Shown here piece after piece: positions 17,146 through 25,481 of a stretch of DNA of 64,000 bases. The notes beneath the pieces are model-generated. The model searched no databases. It had not been told where the DNA came from and saw only the letters and a list, made by a program, of their open reading frames with translations. The number at the start of each line of letters is the position of its first letter. Positions within the stretch are counted from its first letter, which is position 1. Both the position numbers and the translations under genes were made by a program. The DNA is from Emcibacter sp. (lineage in GTDB: Bacteria > Pseudomonadota > Alphaproteobacteria > Sphingomonadales > Emcibacteraceae), in the NCBI RefSeq assembly GCF_963675455.1, contig NZ_OY776217.1, positions 1,784,001 to 1,848,000 of the forward strand. The letters run 5' to 3'.

Positions 17146-17922
17146 ATGTCAAAAGATGAACTGATTATCACAACCGAGAATGACAATATCCGGGTACTGA
17201 CCCTGAACCGGCCGGAGGCGCGCAATGCCCTGCGCACACCGCTGCTTAAAAAGCTGGCCGACGCCCTGACAGAGGCCGACCGGGATGACAAGATCCGTTG
17301 TGTGGTTGTGACCGGCGGGCCGGAGATTTTTGCCGCCGGTGCGGACATTAACGAAATGAAGGATTCCGGCGCAGTGGACGCTATCCTTGATATCCGGGTC
17401 GATCACTGGGACGAAGTGAGCCGTTTCCGCAAGCCGCTGATCGGCGCGATCAACGGGTTTTGTCTGGGGGCAGGCAATGAACTGCTGCTGCGCTGTGATA
17501 TCAGTGTGGCCGGGGAAGGGGCCAAATTCGGCCAGCCGGAAATCAATGTGGGTATTATGGCCGGCGCCGGCGGCACCCAGATGCTGACCCGACAGATCGG
17601 CCGGGCCAAGTCCATGCTGCTCAATCTGGCCGGGGAGTTTCTGTCCGCCGAGCAGGCCTATATCGCCGGACTGGTCAGTGAAGTTGTGCCGGATGGTGAA
17701 GTGATGGACAGGGCTATGAAACTGGCGGTCAAGATCAGCCGCAAGTCGCCGCTTGGTGTGCGCCTGATCAAGGAAAGCATACAGGCGGCCGACGTTATGC
17801 CCATGAGGGAAGCTTTGGCTTACGAGCGCCGGGCTTTCTCTATCCTGTTCGCCAGCGAAGACAAGCAGGAAGGGGTCAGCGCCTTCCTGGAAAAACGCCA
17901 TGCGGAGTTTAAGGGGCGCTAG
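17146..17922 (+). CDS. paaF: Enoyl-CoA hydratase, probable 2,3-dehydroadipyl-CoA hydratase
   Basis: 258 residues of the crotonase family. It has the oxyanion-hole segments FAAGADINEM and GFCLGAGNELLLRCD, and the catalytic glutamates in FGQPEINVGIMAGAGGTQ. In phenylacetate breakdown the enzyme hydrates the ring-opened dehydroadipyl-CoA. It is coupled to a TetR gene and convergent with paaK, away from the paaG paralogue at 22.6-23.4 kb. The assignment to paaF over a general hydratase rests on context. Confidence 0.82.
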   Translation: MSKDELIITTENDNIRVLTLNRPEARNALRTPLLKKLADALTEADRDDKIRCVVVTGGPEIFAAGADINEMKDSGAVDAILDIRVDHWDEVSRFRKPLIGAINGFCLGAGNELLLRCDISVAGEGAKFGQPEINVGIMAGAGGTQMLTRQIGRAKSMLLNLAGEFLSAEQAYIAGLVSEVVPDGEVMDRAMKLAVKISRKSPLGVRLIKESIQAADVMPMREALAYERRAFSILFASEDKQEGVSAFLEKRHAEFKGR

Positions 17923-17946
17923 TTCTTCTCACCCGTTACTGAAAAT

Positions 17947-17976
17947 AAAAAAGCTCCGGAAAACCGGGGCTTTTTT
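17947..17976. terminator. Bidirectional terminator between paaF and paaK
   Basis: AAAAAAGCTCCGG-aaaa-CCGGGGCTTTTTT forms a 13-bp stem with one G-T pair. It is flanked by A and T runs, so it serves both convergent units. Confidence 0.9.
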
Positions 17977-17993
17977 ATTGATGTGTGGTGATT

Positions 17994-19304
17994 CTACTGC
18001 TTCTTGCGCAGGTCGATAATACGCTGGGCCTTGCCCTGGGAACGGACCACCGTGCCAGGTGCGCCAACCACCGGGGTGACGGAAATACCAATGCGGTTTT
18101 TCACATGTTTGGCCACCAGCTTGCCGGCGGCTTCCCGGTCGTCTGCATGAACACTGGCGTCGGACCCTTCCATATTGATGGTCAGGGTATCCATCGGGCC
18201 CTTCTTGTCGATGACAAGCTGGTAATGGGGGCTCAGGCGCGGATCCTCCAGCATGATTTCCTCAATCTGGCTCGGGAACACATTCACGCCGCGGATAATC
18301 ATCATGTCGTCACTACGGCCGGTGATCTTGTCCATGCGCCGCATGGAGCGGGCGGTACCGGGCAGAAGCCGGGTCAGGTCACGGGTGCGGTAGCGGATGA
18401 TCGGCATGGCTTCCTTGCTCAGCGAGGTGAAGACCAGTTCACCTTCCTCGCCATCGGGCAGGACCTCGCCGGTTTCCGGATTGATGATTTCCGGATAGAA
18501 ATGATCTTCCCATATGGTCGGGCCGTCTTTGGTCTCGATGCATTCGCAGGCCACGCCCGGGCCCATCATTTCAGACAGTCCGTAGATATCAACCGCATCA
18601 ATGGCGAAGGTTTTCTCGATTTCTTGCCGCATGGCGCCGGTCCAGGGCTCGGCCCCGAAAATGCCGATGCGCAGGGAGCTTTCGGCCGGGTCAAGACCCT
18701 GTCGTCTGAATTCATCCACCAGGGCCAGCATATAGCTGGGGGTGACCATAATAATGTCGGGTTTGAAATCTGTGATCAGCTGGACCTGTTTTTCCGTTGA
18801 GCCGCCGGACATGGGGATGACCGCACAACCTAGCCGTTCCGCGCCATAATGAGCGCCGAGACCGCCTGTGAACAATCCGTAGCCATAGGCCACATGCACC
18901 TTGTCGCTGCGCCGGCCGCCGGATGCCTGGATGGAACGGGCCCCGAGGTCGGCCCAGGTGTCGATGTCTTTCCTGGTATAACCAACCACAGTCGGTTTAC
19001 CGGTGGTGCCGCTCGAGGCATGGATGCGGACGATATCATCCATCGACACGGCGAACAGGCCGAAGGGGTAATTGTCCCGGAGCGTGGTTTTTACCGTGAA
19101 GGGGAATTTGGCCAGATCGGACAGATCCTTCAGGTCGTCGGGGTGTACACCTTTTTCATCAAACGCCTTTTTGTAATGGGGGACGTTCGTATAAGCGTGG
19201 TTTAGACTCCATTTCAGACGTTCCAGCTGCAGCGCGTTGATTTCGTCGCGGCTGGCAACCTCAATGGGGTCGCGAGGGCCCAGTGTTTTCGGCATTTCAG
19301 ACAT
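17994..19304 (-). CDS. paaK: Phenylacetate-CoA ligase
   Basis: 436 residues, the family length. It contains the adenylation motif HASSGTTGKPTVVGYT, and the C-terminal hinge with RTRDLTRLLPG, RSDDMMIIRGVNVFPSQIE and a final lysine-containing segment. It activates phenylacetate to phenylacetyl-CoA with ATP, the first step of the aerobic route. It is the last gene of the minus-strand paaGHIJK run, 28 bases after paaJ. Confidence 0.93.
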   Translation of the reverse strand: MSEMPKTLGPRDPIEVASRDEINALQLERLKWSLNHAYTNVPHYKKAFDEKGVHPDDLKDLSDLAKFPFTVKTTLRDNYPFGLFAVSMDDIVRIHASSGTTGKPTVVGYTRKDIDTWADLGARSIQASGGRRSDKVHVAYGYGLFTGGLGAHYGAERLGCAVIPMSGGSTEKQVQLITDFKPDIIMVTPSYMLALVDEFRRQGLDPAESSLRIGIFGAEPWTGAMRQEIEKTFAIDAVDIYGLSEMMGPGVACECIETKDGPTIWEDHFYPEIINPETGEVLPDGEEGELVFTSLSKEAMPIIRYRTRDLTRLLPGTARSMRRMDKITGRSDDMMIIRGVNVFPSQIEEIMLEDPRLSPHYQLVIDKKGPMDTLTINMEGSDASVHADDREAAGKLVAKHVKNRIGISVTPVVGAPGTVVRSQGKAQRIIDLRKKQ

Positions 19305-19332
19305 GTTTTCTCCCTATGCTTCTGAAATTCGA

Positions 19333-20541
19333 TTAAACGCGCTCGATAATCATGGCGATACCCTGACCGACACCGATACACATGGTGCAGAGGGCGTAAC
19401 GACCGCCATTTTCGTGCAGTTCATACATGGCTGTGGAAACCAGACGGGCCCCACTCATGCCCAGCGGATGGCCGAGGGCGATGGCGCCGCCGTTGGGATT
19501 GACCCGGGGATCATCGTCAGCCAGGCCGAGATCCCTTGTTACAGCCAGTCCCTGGGAGGCAAAGGCCTCGTTCAGTTCGATCACATCCATCTGTTCGATG
19601 GTCAGGCCGGTACGTTCAAGCAGCTTCTTGCTGGCTGGTGACGGGCCGAACCCCATGATCCGCGGCTCGAGTCCGGCGGTGGCCATGCCGACCACACGTG
19701 CCTTTGGCGTCAGGCCGTGGTCTTTTGCCGCCTTTTCACTGGCGACAATCAGGGCGCAGGCGCCGTCATTCACGCCGGAGGCATTACCTGCTGTGACGCT
19801 GCCGCCTTCACGGAAGGGGGCGCGCAGTTTGGCAAGGCCCTCCAGGGTGGTGTCAGCGCGGGGGTGTTCGTCCTGGGTGACAATCTTTGGATCGCCCTTG
19901 CGCTGGGGAATGGTCACCGGGGTGATTTCCTTGGCCAGACGACCGTTTTCCTGGGCGGCGACGGCTTTCTGCTGTGACCGGACGGCAAACAGATCCTGGT
20001 CTTCCCGGCTGATGTTGAAATCTTCGGCCACATTCTCGGCAGTTTCCGGCATGCTGTCGATGCCATACTGCTGTTTCATCAGTTTATTGACGAAGCGCCA
20101 GCCGATGGTGGTGTCAAAAATCTCTGCATTGCGGGAAAAGGCGGTTTCTGCCTTGCCCATGACAAAGGGGGCGCGGGACATGCTTTCCACGCCGCCGGCA
20201 ATCATCAACTCGGTTTCTCCGGCCTTGATGGACCGGGCGGCAATGCCGGTGGCGTCCATGCCGGATCCGCACAAACGGTTTACGGTTGTACCGGGCACGG
20301 TAACCGGAAGGCCGGCCAGCAGGGCGGCCATGCGGGCCACGTTGCGGTTGTCTTCGCCGGCGCCGTTGGCGTTGCCGAAAATGACATCTTCCACTTTTGA
20401 CCAGTCGACCTGGGGATTACGCTCCATCAGCGCCTTAAGCGGAACGGTGCCCAGATCGTCGGGGCGGACGGAGGACAGGGCGCCGCCGTAGCGTCCGATG
20501 GGGGTGCGGATGGCATCACAGATAAAAGCTTCGGTCATCAT
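19333..20541 (-). CDS. paaJ: 3-oxoadipyl-CoA thiolase
   Basis: A 402-residue thiolase beginning with the family's EAFICDAIRTPIGRYGGALSSVR. It has Cys in NRLCGSGMDA, NEAFASQGLAV, and the C-terminal ALGHPLGMSGARL and CIGVGQG. It splits 3-oxoadipyl-CoA to succinyl-CoA and acetyl-CoA, the final step of phenylacetate breakdown. It lies between paaI and paaK. The same enzyme can serve protocatechuate catabolism (pcaF), but the neighbours favour paaJ. Confidence 0.92.
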   Translation of the reverse strand: MMTEAFICDAIRTPIGRYGGALSSVRPDDLGTVPLKALMERNPQVDWSKVEDVIFGNANGAGEDNRNVARMAALLAGLPVTVPGTTVNRLCGSGMDATGIAARSIKAGETELMIAGGVESMSRAPFVMGKAETAFSRNAEIFDTTIGWRFVNKLMKQQYGIDSMPETAENVAEDFNISREDQDLFAVRSQQKAVAAQENGRLAKEITPVTIPQRKGDPKIVTQDEHPRADTTLEGLAKLRAPFREGGSVTAGNASGVNDGACALIVASEKAAKDHGLTPKARVVGMATAGLEPRIMGFGPSPASKKLLERTGLTIEQMDVIELNEAFASQGLAVTRDLGLADDDPRVNPNGGAIALGHPLGMSGARLVSTAMYELHENGGRYALCTMCIGVGQGIAMIIERV

Positions 20542-20561
20542 AAACTCCTTGAGTGGCCCTG

Positions 20562-21035
20562 TCAGGCTTGGGCAGCTGTTTCGTCTTCAGGAAGAATGCT
20601 GTCCCTGGTGGAATGGGATTTGCCGCGAAAGGCGGCAACCAGCCGGTCGTCCTGATTGGTGATTTCAATATCAAAAATGCTCTGGCGGCCCGTGCCTCCC
20701 TTGTAGTGGGACGTGGCTGTCAGTATATCACCTGGAAAAGACGGGCGCAGATATTCGATGCTGCAACCGGCCGCCACGGTGACCATGTTATGGCTGTTAC
20801 AGCTGAAGGCAAAGGCACTGTCAGCCAGGGCAAAAACGGCACCGCCATGGGCGGAGCCGAAAAAATTGGTCATTTCTTCGGTGACGGTCATGCGCATTTT
20901 AACATAACCGGCGTCAATCTCCAGCAGTTCAATACCGAGCAGTGTATCTATGGACTTGCGCTGTGACAGGAAATCGCCCAGCTTCCTGGCCAGGGCTGAA
21001 TCCGTATATGTAGTATTCTCGGGGATCCGGCTCAT
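20562..21035 (-). CDS. paaI: Hotdog-fold acyl-CoA thioesterase PaaI
   Basis: 157 residues with the hotdog-fold signature FFGSAHGGAVFALADSAFAFS, whose HGG and aspartate are typical of PaaI. The enzyme releases CoA from blocked phenylacetyl- or hydroxyphenylacetyl-CoA intermediates. Its start overlaps the paaH stop by four bases (ATGA type), so the two are translationally coupled. It is slightly longer than many PaaI proteins because of an N-terminal 20-residue extension. Confidence 0.88.
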   Translation of the reverse strand: MSRIPENTTYTDSALARKLGDFLSQRKSIDTLLGIELLEIDAGYVKMRMTVTEEMTNFFGSAHGGAVFALADSAFAFSCNSHNMVTVAAGCSIEYLRPSFPGDILTATSHYKGGTGRQSIFDIEITNQDDRLVAAFRGKSHSTRDSILPEDETAAQA

Positions 21036-22549
21036 ACAATATCCTTTTCGGCGATCACGGCGCGGCGCAGGAAGGGGGAGACCCGGTAGCGGTCTTCGCC
21101 GTAAAAGACGGCCAGGCTGTCCAGTACCTCGACAATCAGGGAAAGCCCCACATCCTGGGCCCAGCTCATGGGGCCCCTGGGGTAATTCACCCCGTAAAGC
21201 ATGGCGGTATCCACGGCGTCAGGCGTGGCGACACCCTGATAAACGGCATCGCCGCCTTCGTTAGCCAGAGTGGCAATAGTGCGCATCACAATAAGGCCGG
21301 GACAGTCGTCGATGATACTGACCTTTTTGCCAAGGGCCTGGAAGAAACCGGCAGCGGCTTCAAGAGCCACATCGTTCAACTGATCGGCCTTGGCGATGGC
21401 AATGCGGCTGCAGGTTTTATAATCCAGCGCCAGGTCGAACACGACCGTCGGTTCGCCGGTCAGGACGGTCATTTCCGTGGCGGTGGCGCCATTTGTCGGT
21501 GTAACCAGAAGATCGCCGATGCGGAAACCGATTTCAGGGCTTTCCTCTTCATAGACAAGCGTAATGCCTGCCTCTTTGGCAAGCTCCACCAATGGTTCCA
21601 TCAGTATGCTGTCACCGAGGACAGTGACTTTTTCCGGGGCAGGGAAGCTCTCCGCCGTCGCAGGCTGGGGTTTTTCCGCACCGTCGCGATAATCGTAATA
21701 CCCCTGTCCGCTTTTACGGCCATATCGTCCGGCCGCGACCATTTCCTGCTGGATCAGGCTCGGCTTGAAGCGCGGGTCCTGGAAATAGGCATTATAGACG
21801 GAACAGGAAACGGCAAAGTTCACATCATTGCCGATCATATCCATCAGTTCGAACGGCCCCATGCGGAAACCGCCGGCCTCGCGCAGGCAGGCGTCGATGG
21901 TGGCGCAGTCTGCACCGCCTTCCTGATTGACGCGCAGGGCCTCGCCGTAATAGGAGCGGGCGACCCGGTTGACGATAAAGCCCGGCGTGGATTTGGCATG
22001 AACGGTTTTTTTGCCCCAGGCGACGGAGGTATCAAAGACGGTATCGGCAACATCATCCCCGGTGGCCAGGCCGCGGATCACTTCCACCAGCTTCATGATC
22101 GGCGCCGGGTTGAAGAAATGCATGCCGACCAGGTTTTCCGGCCGCTTCAGGGTCGCACCGATTTCCGTGATGGACAGGGAGGAAGTGTTGGAGGCCAGAA
22201 TGGCGTCTTCTGACAGGATATCTTCCAGATCGCCAAAGACCTTGCGTTTGACATCCAGGTTTTCGACGATGGCCTCGATCACCAGTTTGGCCGGTTTGAG
22301 GTCTGTCAGGTCGGAAACCTTGTGCAGGCGGGAGAGGATGGCGTCTTTTCCGGCCTCATCCAGTTTGCCCTTTTCCACAGATTTGGCCAGGAAGCTGGTG
22401 ATCTGTCCGATGCCGCGCTCCAGGGCTTCCTCGGACATGTCAAACACATAAACGGTATGGCCGGCCGTGGCGGCTACCTGGGCAATGCCTGCGCCCATGG
22501 CGCCTGCACCAATTACGGCAACGGGGGAGGAGAGGTCTAACGCAGTCAT
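21032..22549 (-). CDS. paaH: 3-hydroxyadipyl-CoA dehydrogenase
   Basis: A 505-residue long-form 3-hydroxyacyl-CoA dehydrogenase. It has the N-terminal NAD fold VAVIGAGAMGAGIAQVAATAGH, the central FFNPAPIMKLVEVI (catalytic His region), and two C-terminal 3HCDH domains (GGFRMGPFELMDMIG, then MLYGVNYPRGPMSW). This tandem form is the one found in paa clusters. It oxidises 3-hydroxyadipyl-CoA. It lies 30 bases after paaG and overlaps paaI. Confidence 0.93.
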   Translation of the reverse strand: MTALDLSSPVAVIGAGAMGAGIAQVAATAGHTVYVFDMSEEALERGIGQITSFLAKSVEKGKLDEAGKDAILSRLHKVSDLTDLKPAKLVIEAIVENLDVKRKVFGDLEDILSEDAILASNTSSLSITEIGATLKRPENLVGMHFFNPAPIMKLVEVIRGLATGDDVADTVFDTSVAWGKKTVHAKSTPGFIVNRVARSYYGEALRVNQEGGADCATIDACLREAGGFRMGPFELMDMIGNDVNFAVSCSVYNAYFQDPRFKPSLIQQEMVAAGRYGRKSGQGYYDYRDGAEKPQPATAESFPAPEKVTVLGDSILMEPLVELAKEAGITLVYEEESPEIGFRIGDLLVTPTNGATATEMTVLTGEPTVVFDLALDYKTCSRIAIAKADQLNDVALEAAAGFFQALGKKVSIIDDCPGLIVMRTIATLANEGGDAVYQGVATPDAVDTAMLYGVNYPRGPMSWAQDVGLSLIVEVLDSLAVFYGEDRYRVSPFLRRAVIAEKDIV

Positions 22550-22579
22550 AAATCAATACCTGTGCTGGAAGTGGTTATA

Positions 22580-23374
22580 TTATTTGCCTGTAAATTCAGG
22601 CTTTCTTTTCTCGAGGAACGCTTCGACACCTTCCCGGTAGTCATCTGAATATCCGGCTTGCCGCTGAGAGGCCTTTTCCAGTTCCAGCTGACTTTCCAGG
22701 TCATTGCCCAGGCTTGCCCGGATTGCCTGTTTGATGAGGGTCAGGCCCTTAGTCGGCTGGGTGGCCAGATGACAGGCCAGTTTAAGTGCTTCCTCTTTTA
22801 TAGCCTCGTCGTCAACGACTTTCCAGATCATTCCCCATTGTTCGGCCTGTTCTGCAGACAGGGCGTCCCCCAGCAGGGAGAGGCCCATGGCGCGGGCCTG
22901 ACCGACAAGGCGCGGCAGGATGAACGTGCCGCCGCTGTCCGGCACCAGACCTATCTTGCAGAAAGCCTGGATGAATTTGGCGCTGCGGGCGGCCAGAACG
23001 ATATCGCAGGCAAAGGCGATATTGGCGCCGGCGCCTGCGGCAACGCCGTTGACCGCACAGATCACCGGCATCGGCAGGGCGGTCAGTTTCAGGATCATGG
23101 GATTATAGTATTTTTCGATGGAGACACCGAGGTCGCCGCCGGGAAGGACGGCCTTGTCGGACAGGTCCTGGCCGGCGCAGAAACCGCGGCCGTTGCCGGT
23201 CAGCAATAAGCAGCGGACCTCTTCAGAATCTGTCAGGATATCCAGCGCTTTCTGCATTTCCTCATGCATGGTGCTATTGAAGCTGTTCAGGGACTCAGGC
23301 CGGTTCAGTGTGAGAACGGCAAGACCCTCATTTATTTCAAACTGAATGGTTTCAAATGTTGTAGAATGGGACAT
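22580..23374 (-). CDS. paaG: Ring-1,2-epoxyphenylacetyl-CoA isomerase
   Basis: 264 residues of the crotonase family, with FCAGQDLSDKAVLPGGDLG in the oxyanion region and IGLVPDSGGTFILPRLVGQARA. Both are characteristic of PaaG, which has Asp where hydratases have the second Glu. It isomerises the ring epoxide to the oxepin. It is the first gene of the paaGHIJK unit and divergent from paaN across a 203-base control region. Confidence 0.9.
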   Translation of the reverse strand: MSHSTTFETIQFEINEGLAVLTLNRPESLNSFNSTMHEEMQKALDILTDSEEVRCLLLTGNGRGFCAGQDLSDKAVLPGGDLGVSIEKYYNPMILKLTALPMPVICAVNGVAAGAGANIAFACDIVLAARSAKFIQAFCKIGLVPDSGGTFILPRLVGQARAMGLSLLGDALSAEQAEQWGMIWKVVDDEAIKEEALKLACHLATQPTKGLTLIKQAIRASLGNDLESQLELEKASQRQAGYSDDYREGVEAFLEKRKPEFTGK

Positions 23375-23465
23375 GGAAAGCTACCCTGTCGCTTGAATAC
23401 AGCTGTTATGGCGGGTCAAACGCGCATTCTTTTATAGATAACTTTTTATTTTTCTTGAATTGACC

Positions 23466-23477
23466 AACCGTTCGGTT
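23466..23477. promoter_or_regulatory. Candidate PaaR operator in the paaG/paaN control region
   Basis: AACCGTTCGGTT is a perfect 12-base palindrome. On the plus strand it begins right after a TTGACC -35-like hexamer (23460-23465), inside the spacer of a possible paaN promoter. On the minus strand TTCAAG-N17-TATAAA lies just downstream for paaG. A repressor here would block both directions. Confidence 0.5.
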
Positions 23478-23577
23478 TATTAATTTACATGTTTTCAGGG
23501 GCCGGTCAATAAAAATTATGATTTCGGCAAGTGTCCGCTCGGCCCGAGGCTCATCTGTCATACTCAGGAGAATGAAT

Positions 23578-25245
23578 ATGTCTGTTTCCCCCTTGTTTGA
23601 AAAGCATAAGGAAACCTTGAACAAAGCCGTTGAGGCCAGCCGCACCCGCGAATACTGGACGGCTTATCCGGAAATGCCAAGCCCCAAGGTCTATGGCGAA
23701 ACCGCAAACAAGGACGGCGAGACAGCCTTCAAGTCCTACCTGAACAAGGCATTTGAAATTGATCAGCCCGGTACAGACGGCACTGTTGGTGCTGAAAAGT
23801 CCCCCTATGGATTCGATCTGGGAATCACCTATCCCAAGGCTGACATTGATCAGCTGGTTTCCGCTGTCGAAGAAGCCCGCAGAAGCTGGGGCAAGGCCGA
23901 TGTGGATACACGCGCCGGTGTTTGCATGGAAATCCTTGACCGGATCAACAAACGCAGTTTTGAACTTGCCTTTGCAGTGATGCATACTACAGGGCAGGGC
24001 TTTATGATGGCCTTCCAGGCCGGCGGTCCACACGCTCAGGATCGTGGCCTTGAGGCCGTCGCCTATGCCTATGAAGATATGAAACGCACCCCGGCCACGG
24101 CCCATTGGGTGAAACCCCAGGGCAAGCATGATCCGCTGGTCATGGACAAGAAATTCACCGTCGTGCCGCGTGGTATCGGCCTGGTGATCGGCTGTTCAAC
24201 CTTCCCGACCTGGAACAGCTATCCGGGTCTGTTCGCCAGCCTGGTGACAGGTAATGCTGTGATCGTGAAACCGCATCCCGGTGCGGTCCTGCCTTTGGCC
24301 ATTACCGTGCAGATCGCCCGCGATGTGCTGGCCGAGGCCGGTTTCAGCCCCGATGTGGTGACCCTGGTCGTGGATGATGCCTCCGCGCCGGTGACCAAGG
24401 AACTGGCGCTCAAGGATGAAGTCAAGCTGATTGACTTCACCGGCAGCAGCATCTTCGGCAACTGGCTGGAAGACAACGCCAAACAGGCCCAGGTCTATAC
24501 GGAGAAAGCCGGTGTGAACTGTATCATCATTGACAGCACCGACAATTTCCGCGGCATGATCAACAATATCGCCTTTACCCTGAGCCTCTACAGCGGCCAG
24601 ATGTGCACGACCCCGCAGAATATCTTCATTCCCGAAGGTGGTATCGAGACAGAAGACGGTCACAAGTCCTTTGACGAAGTGGCTGGGGCGATCGCCAGGG
24701 GTGTTGAGAAATTCAATTCCGACGACCAGCGCGCCTCTGCCGTCCTTGGCGCCATTCAGAGCGATGCCACCATGGCCCGGCTTGAAAAATATGCCGCCGG
24801 AGACAATGTGCTCCTGGCGCCGCGGGCCGTGCCCATGGAAGGATTTGAGAACGCCCGGATCCGCACACCCTTGATCCTGAAAGCAACGGACAAAACCTCC
24901 TATACAGAAGAATTGTTCGGTCCGATTTCCTTCGTGGTGGCCACCAAAGACACAGCTGACAGCCTTGCCACTGTGAAAGACAGCGTTAAAAACCACGGCG
25001 CCATCAGCTTCGGTATATGGTCTTCCTCTGACGAGGTGCTGGCCCAGGCAGAAGAAGTTGCCTGTGACTCCGGTGTTGCCGTGTCCTTCAACCTGACCGG
25101 CGGCGTCTTTGTCAACCAGACCGCTGCTTTCAGTGATTTTCATGCCACGGGCGCCAACCCGGCCGCCAATGCGGCGCTTTCCGATACCGCCTATGTGTCC
25201 AACCGTTACCGGGTGGTCCAGAGCCGCTGGCATCCGAAAGGCTAA
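23578..25245 (+). CDS. paaN: Phenylacetate degradation protein PaaN (aldehyde-dehydrogenase family)
   Basis: 555 residues of the aldehyde dehydrogenase superfamily, matching the PaaN type that lacks the C-terminal MaoC hydratase domain of PaaZ. The motifs are IGCSTFPTWNSYPGLFASL in the cofactor region, LIDFTGSSIFG, and the catalytic cysteine in SLYSGQMCTTPQN. It likely oxidises the ring-opened semialdehyde. ATG at 23578 is chosen because AGGAG stands seven bases before it; earlier ATGs at 23518 and 23572 fit worse. With no PaaZ in view it may supply that step together with a separate hydratase. Confidence 0.88.
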   Translation: MSVSPLFEKHKETLNKAVEASRTREYWTAYPEMPSPKVYGETANKDGETAFKSYLNKAFEIDQPGTDGTVGAEKSPYGFDLGITYPKADIDQLVSAVEEARRSWGKADVDTRAGVCMEILDRINKRSFELAFAVMHTTGQGFMMAFQAGGPHAQDRGLEAVAYAYEDMKRTPATAHWVKPQGKHDPLVMDKKFTVVPRGIGLVIGCSTFPTWNSYPGLFASLVTGNAVIVKPHPGAVLPLAITVQIARDVLAEAGFSPDVVTLVVDDASAPVTKELALKDEVKLIDFTGSSIFGNWLEDNAKQAQVYTEKAGVNCIIIDSTDNFRGMINNIAFTLSLYSGQMCTTPQNIFIPEGGIETEDGHKSFDEVAGAIARGVEKFNSDDQRASAVLGAIQSDATMARLEKYAAGDNVLLAPRAVPMEGFENARIRTPLILKATDKTSYTEELFGPISFVVATKDTADSLATVKDSVKNHGAISFGIWSSSDEVLAQAEEVACDSGVAVSFNLTGGVFVNQTAAFSDFHATGANPAANAALSDTAYVSNRYRVVQSRWHPKG

Positions 25246-25281
25246 AGAATACCTCCCAGGCCTTAATGCCTGTAACTGTGA

Positions 25282-25320
25282 CCCCGTCAGCCTGTTGGCT
25301 GGCGGGGTTTGTTTTATTGT
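25282..25320 (+). terminator. Terminator of paaN
   Basis: CCCCGTCAGCC-tgtt-GGCTGGCGGGG is an 11-bp stem with one G-T pair, followed by a T-rich tail. Confidence 0.9.
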
Positions 25321-25383
25321 TTTTCCGGTATTTTCCTGTGATACTGGAAGAAGGCTTTCAGTCATAAGGAAAAATTATTAAAA

Positions 25384-25408
25384 TCATAAAATCAATATAT
25401 TTTTATGA
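25384..25408. promoter_or_regulatory. Inverted repeat upstream of katG
   Basis: TCATAAAA and TTTTATGA form perfect 8-bp arms around a 9-base spacer, centred about 86 bases before the katG start. It could be a regulator site of the OxyR or Fur/PerR kind; the sequence does not match a consensus well enough to choose. Confidence 0.45.
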
Positions 25409-25481
25409 ATCATAAGGGCTTGATAAGGTGTGCTCTGAGTTACGCGTTGCATTGAAATCAATATGATCAAGGAGATAAACC

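Noticed and set aside
19427..20491. A 354-codon open frame antisense to paaJ
   Set aside because: Ser/Pro/Arg-rich composition typical of a reverse frame, with no start signal.
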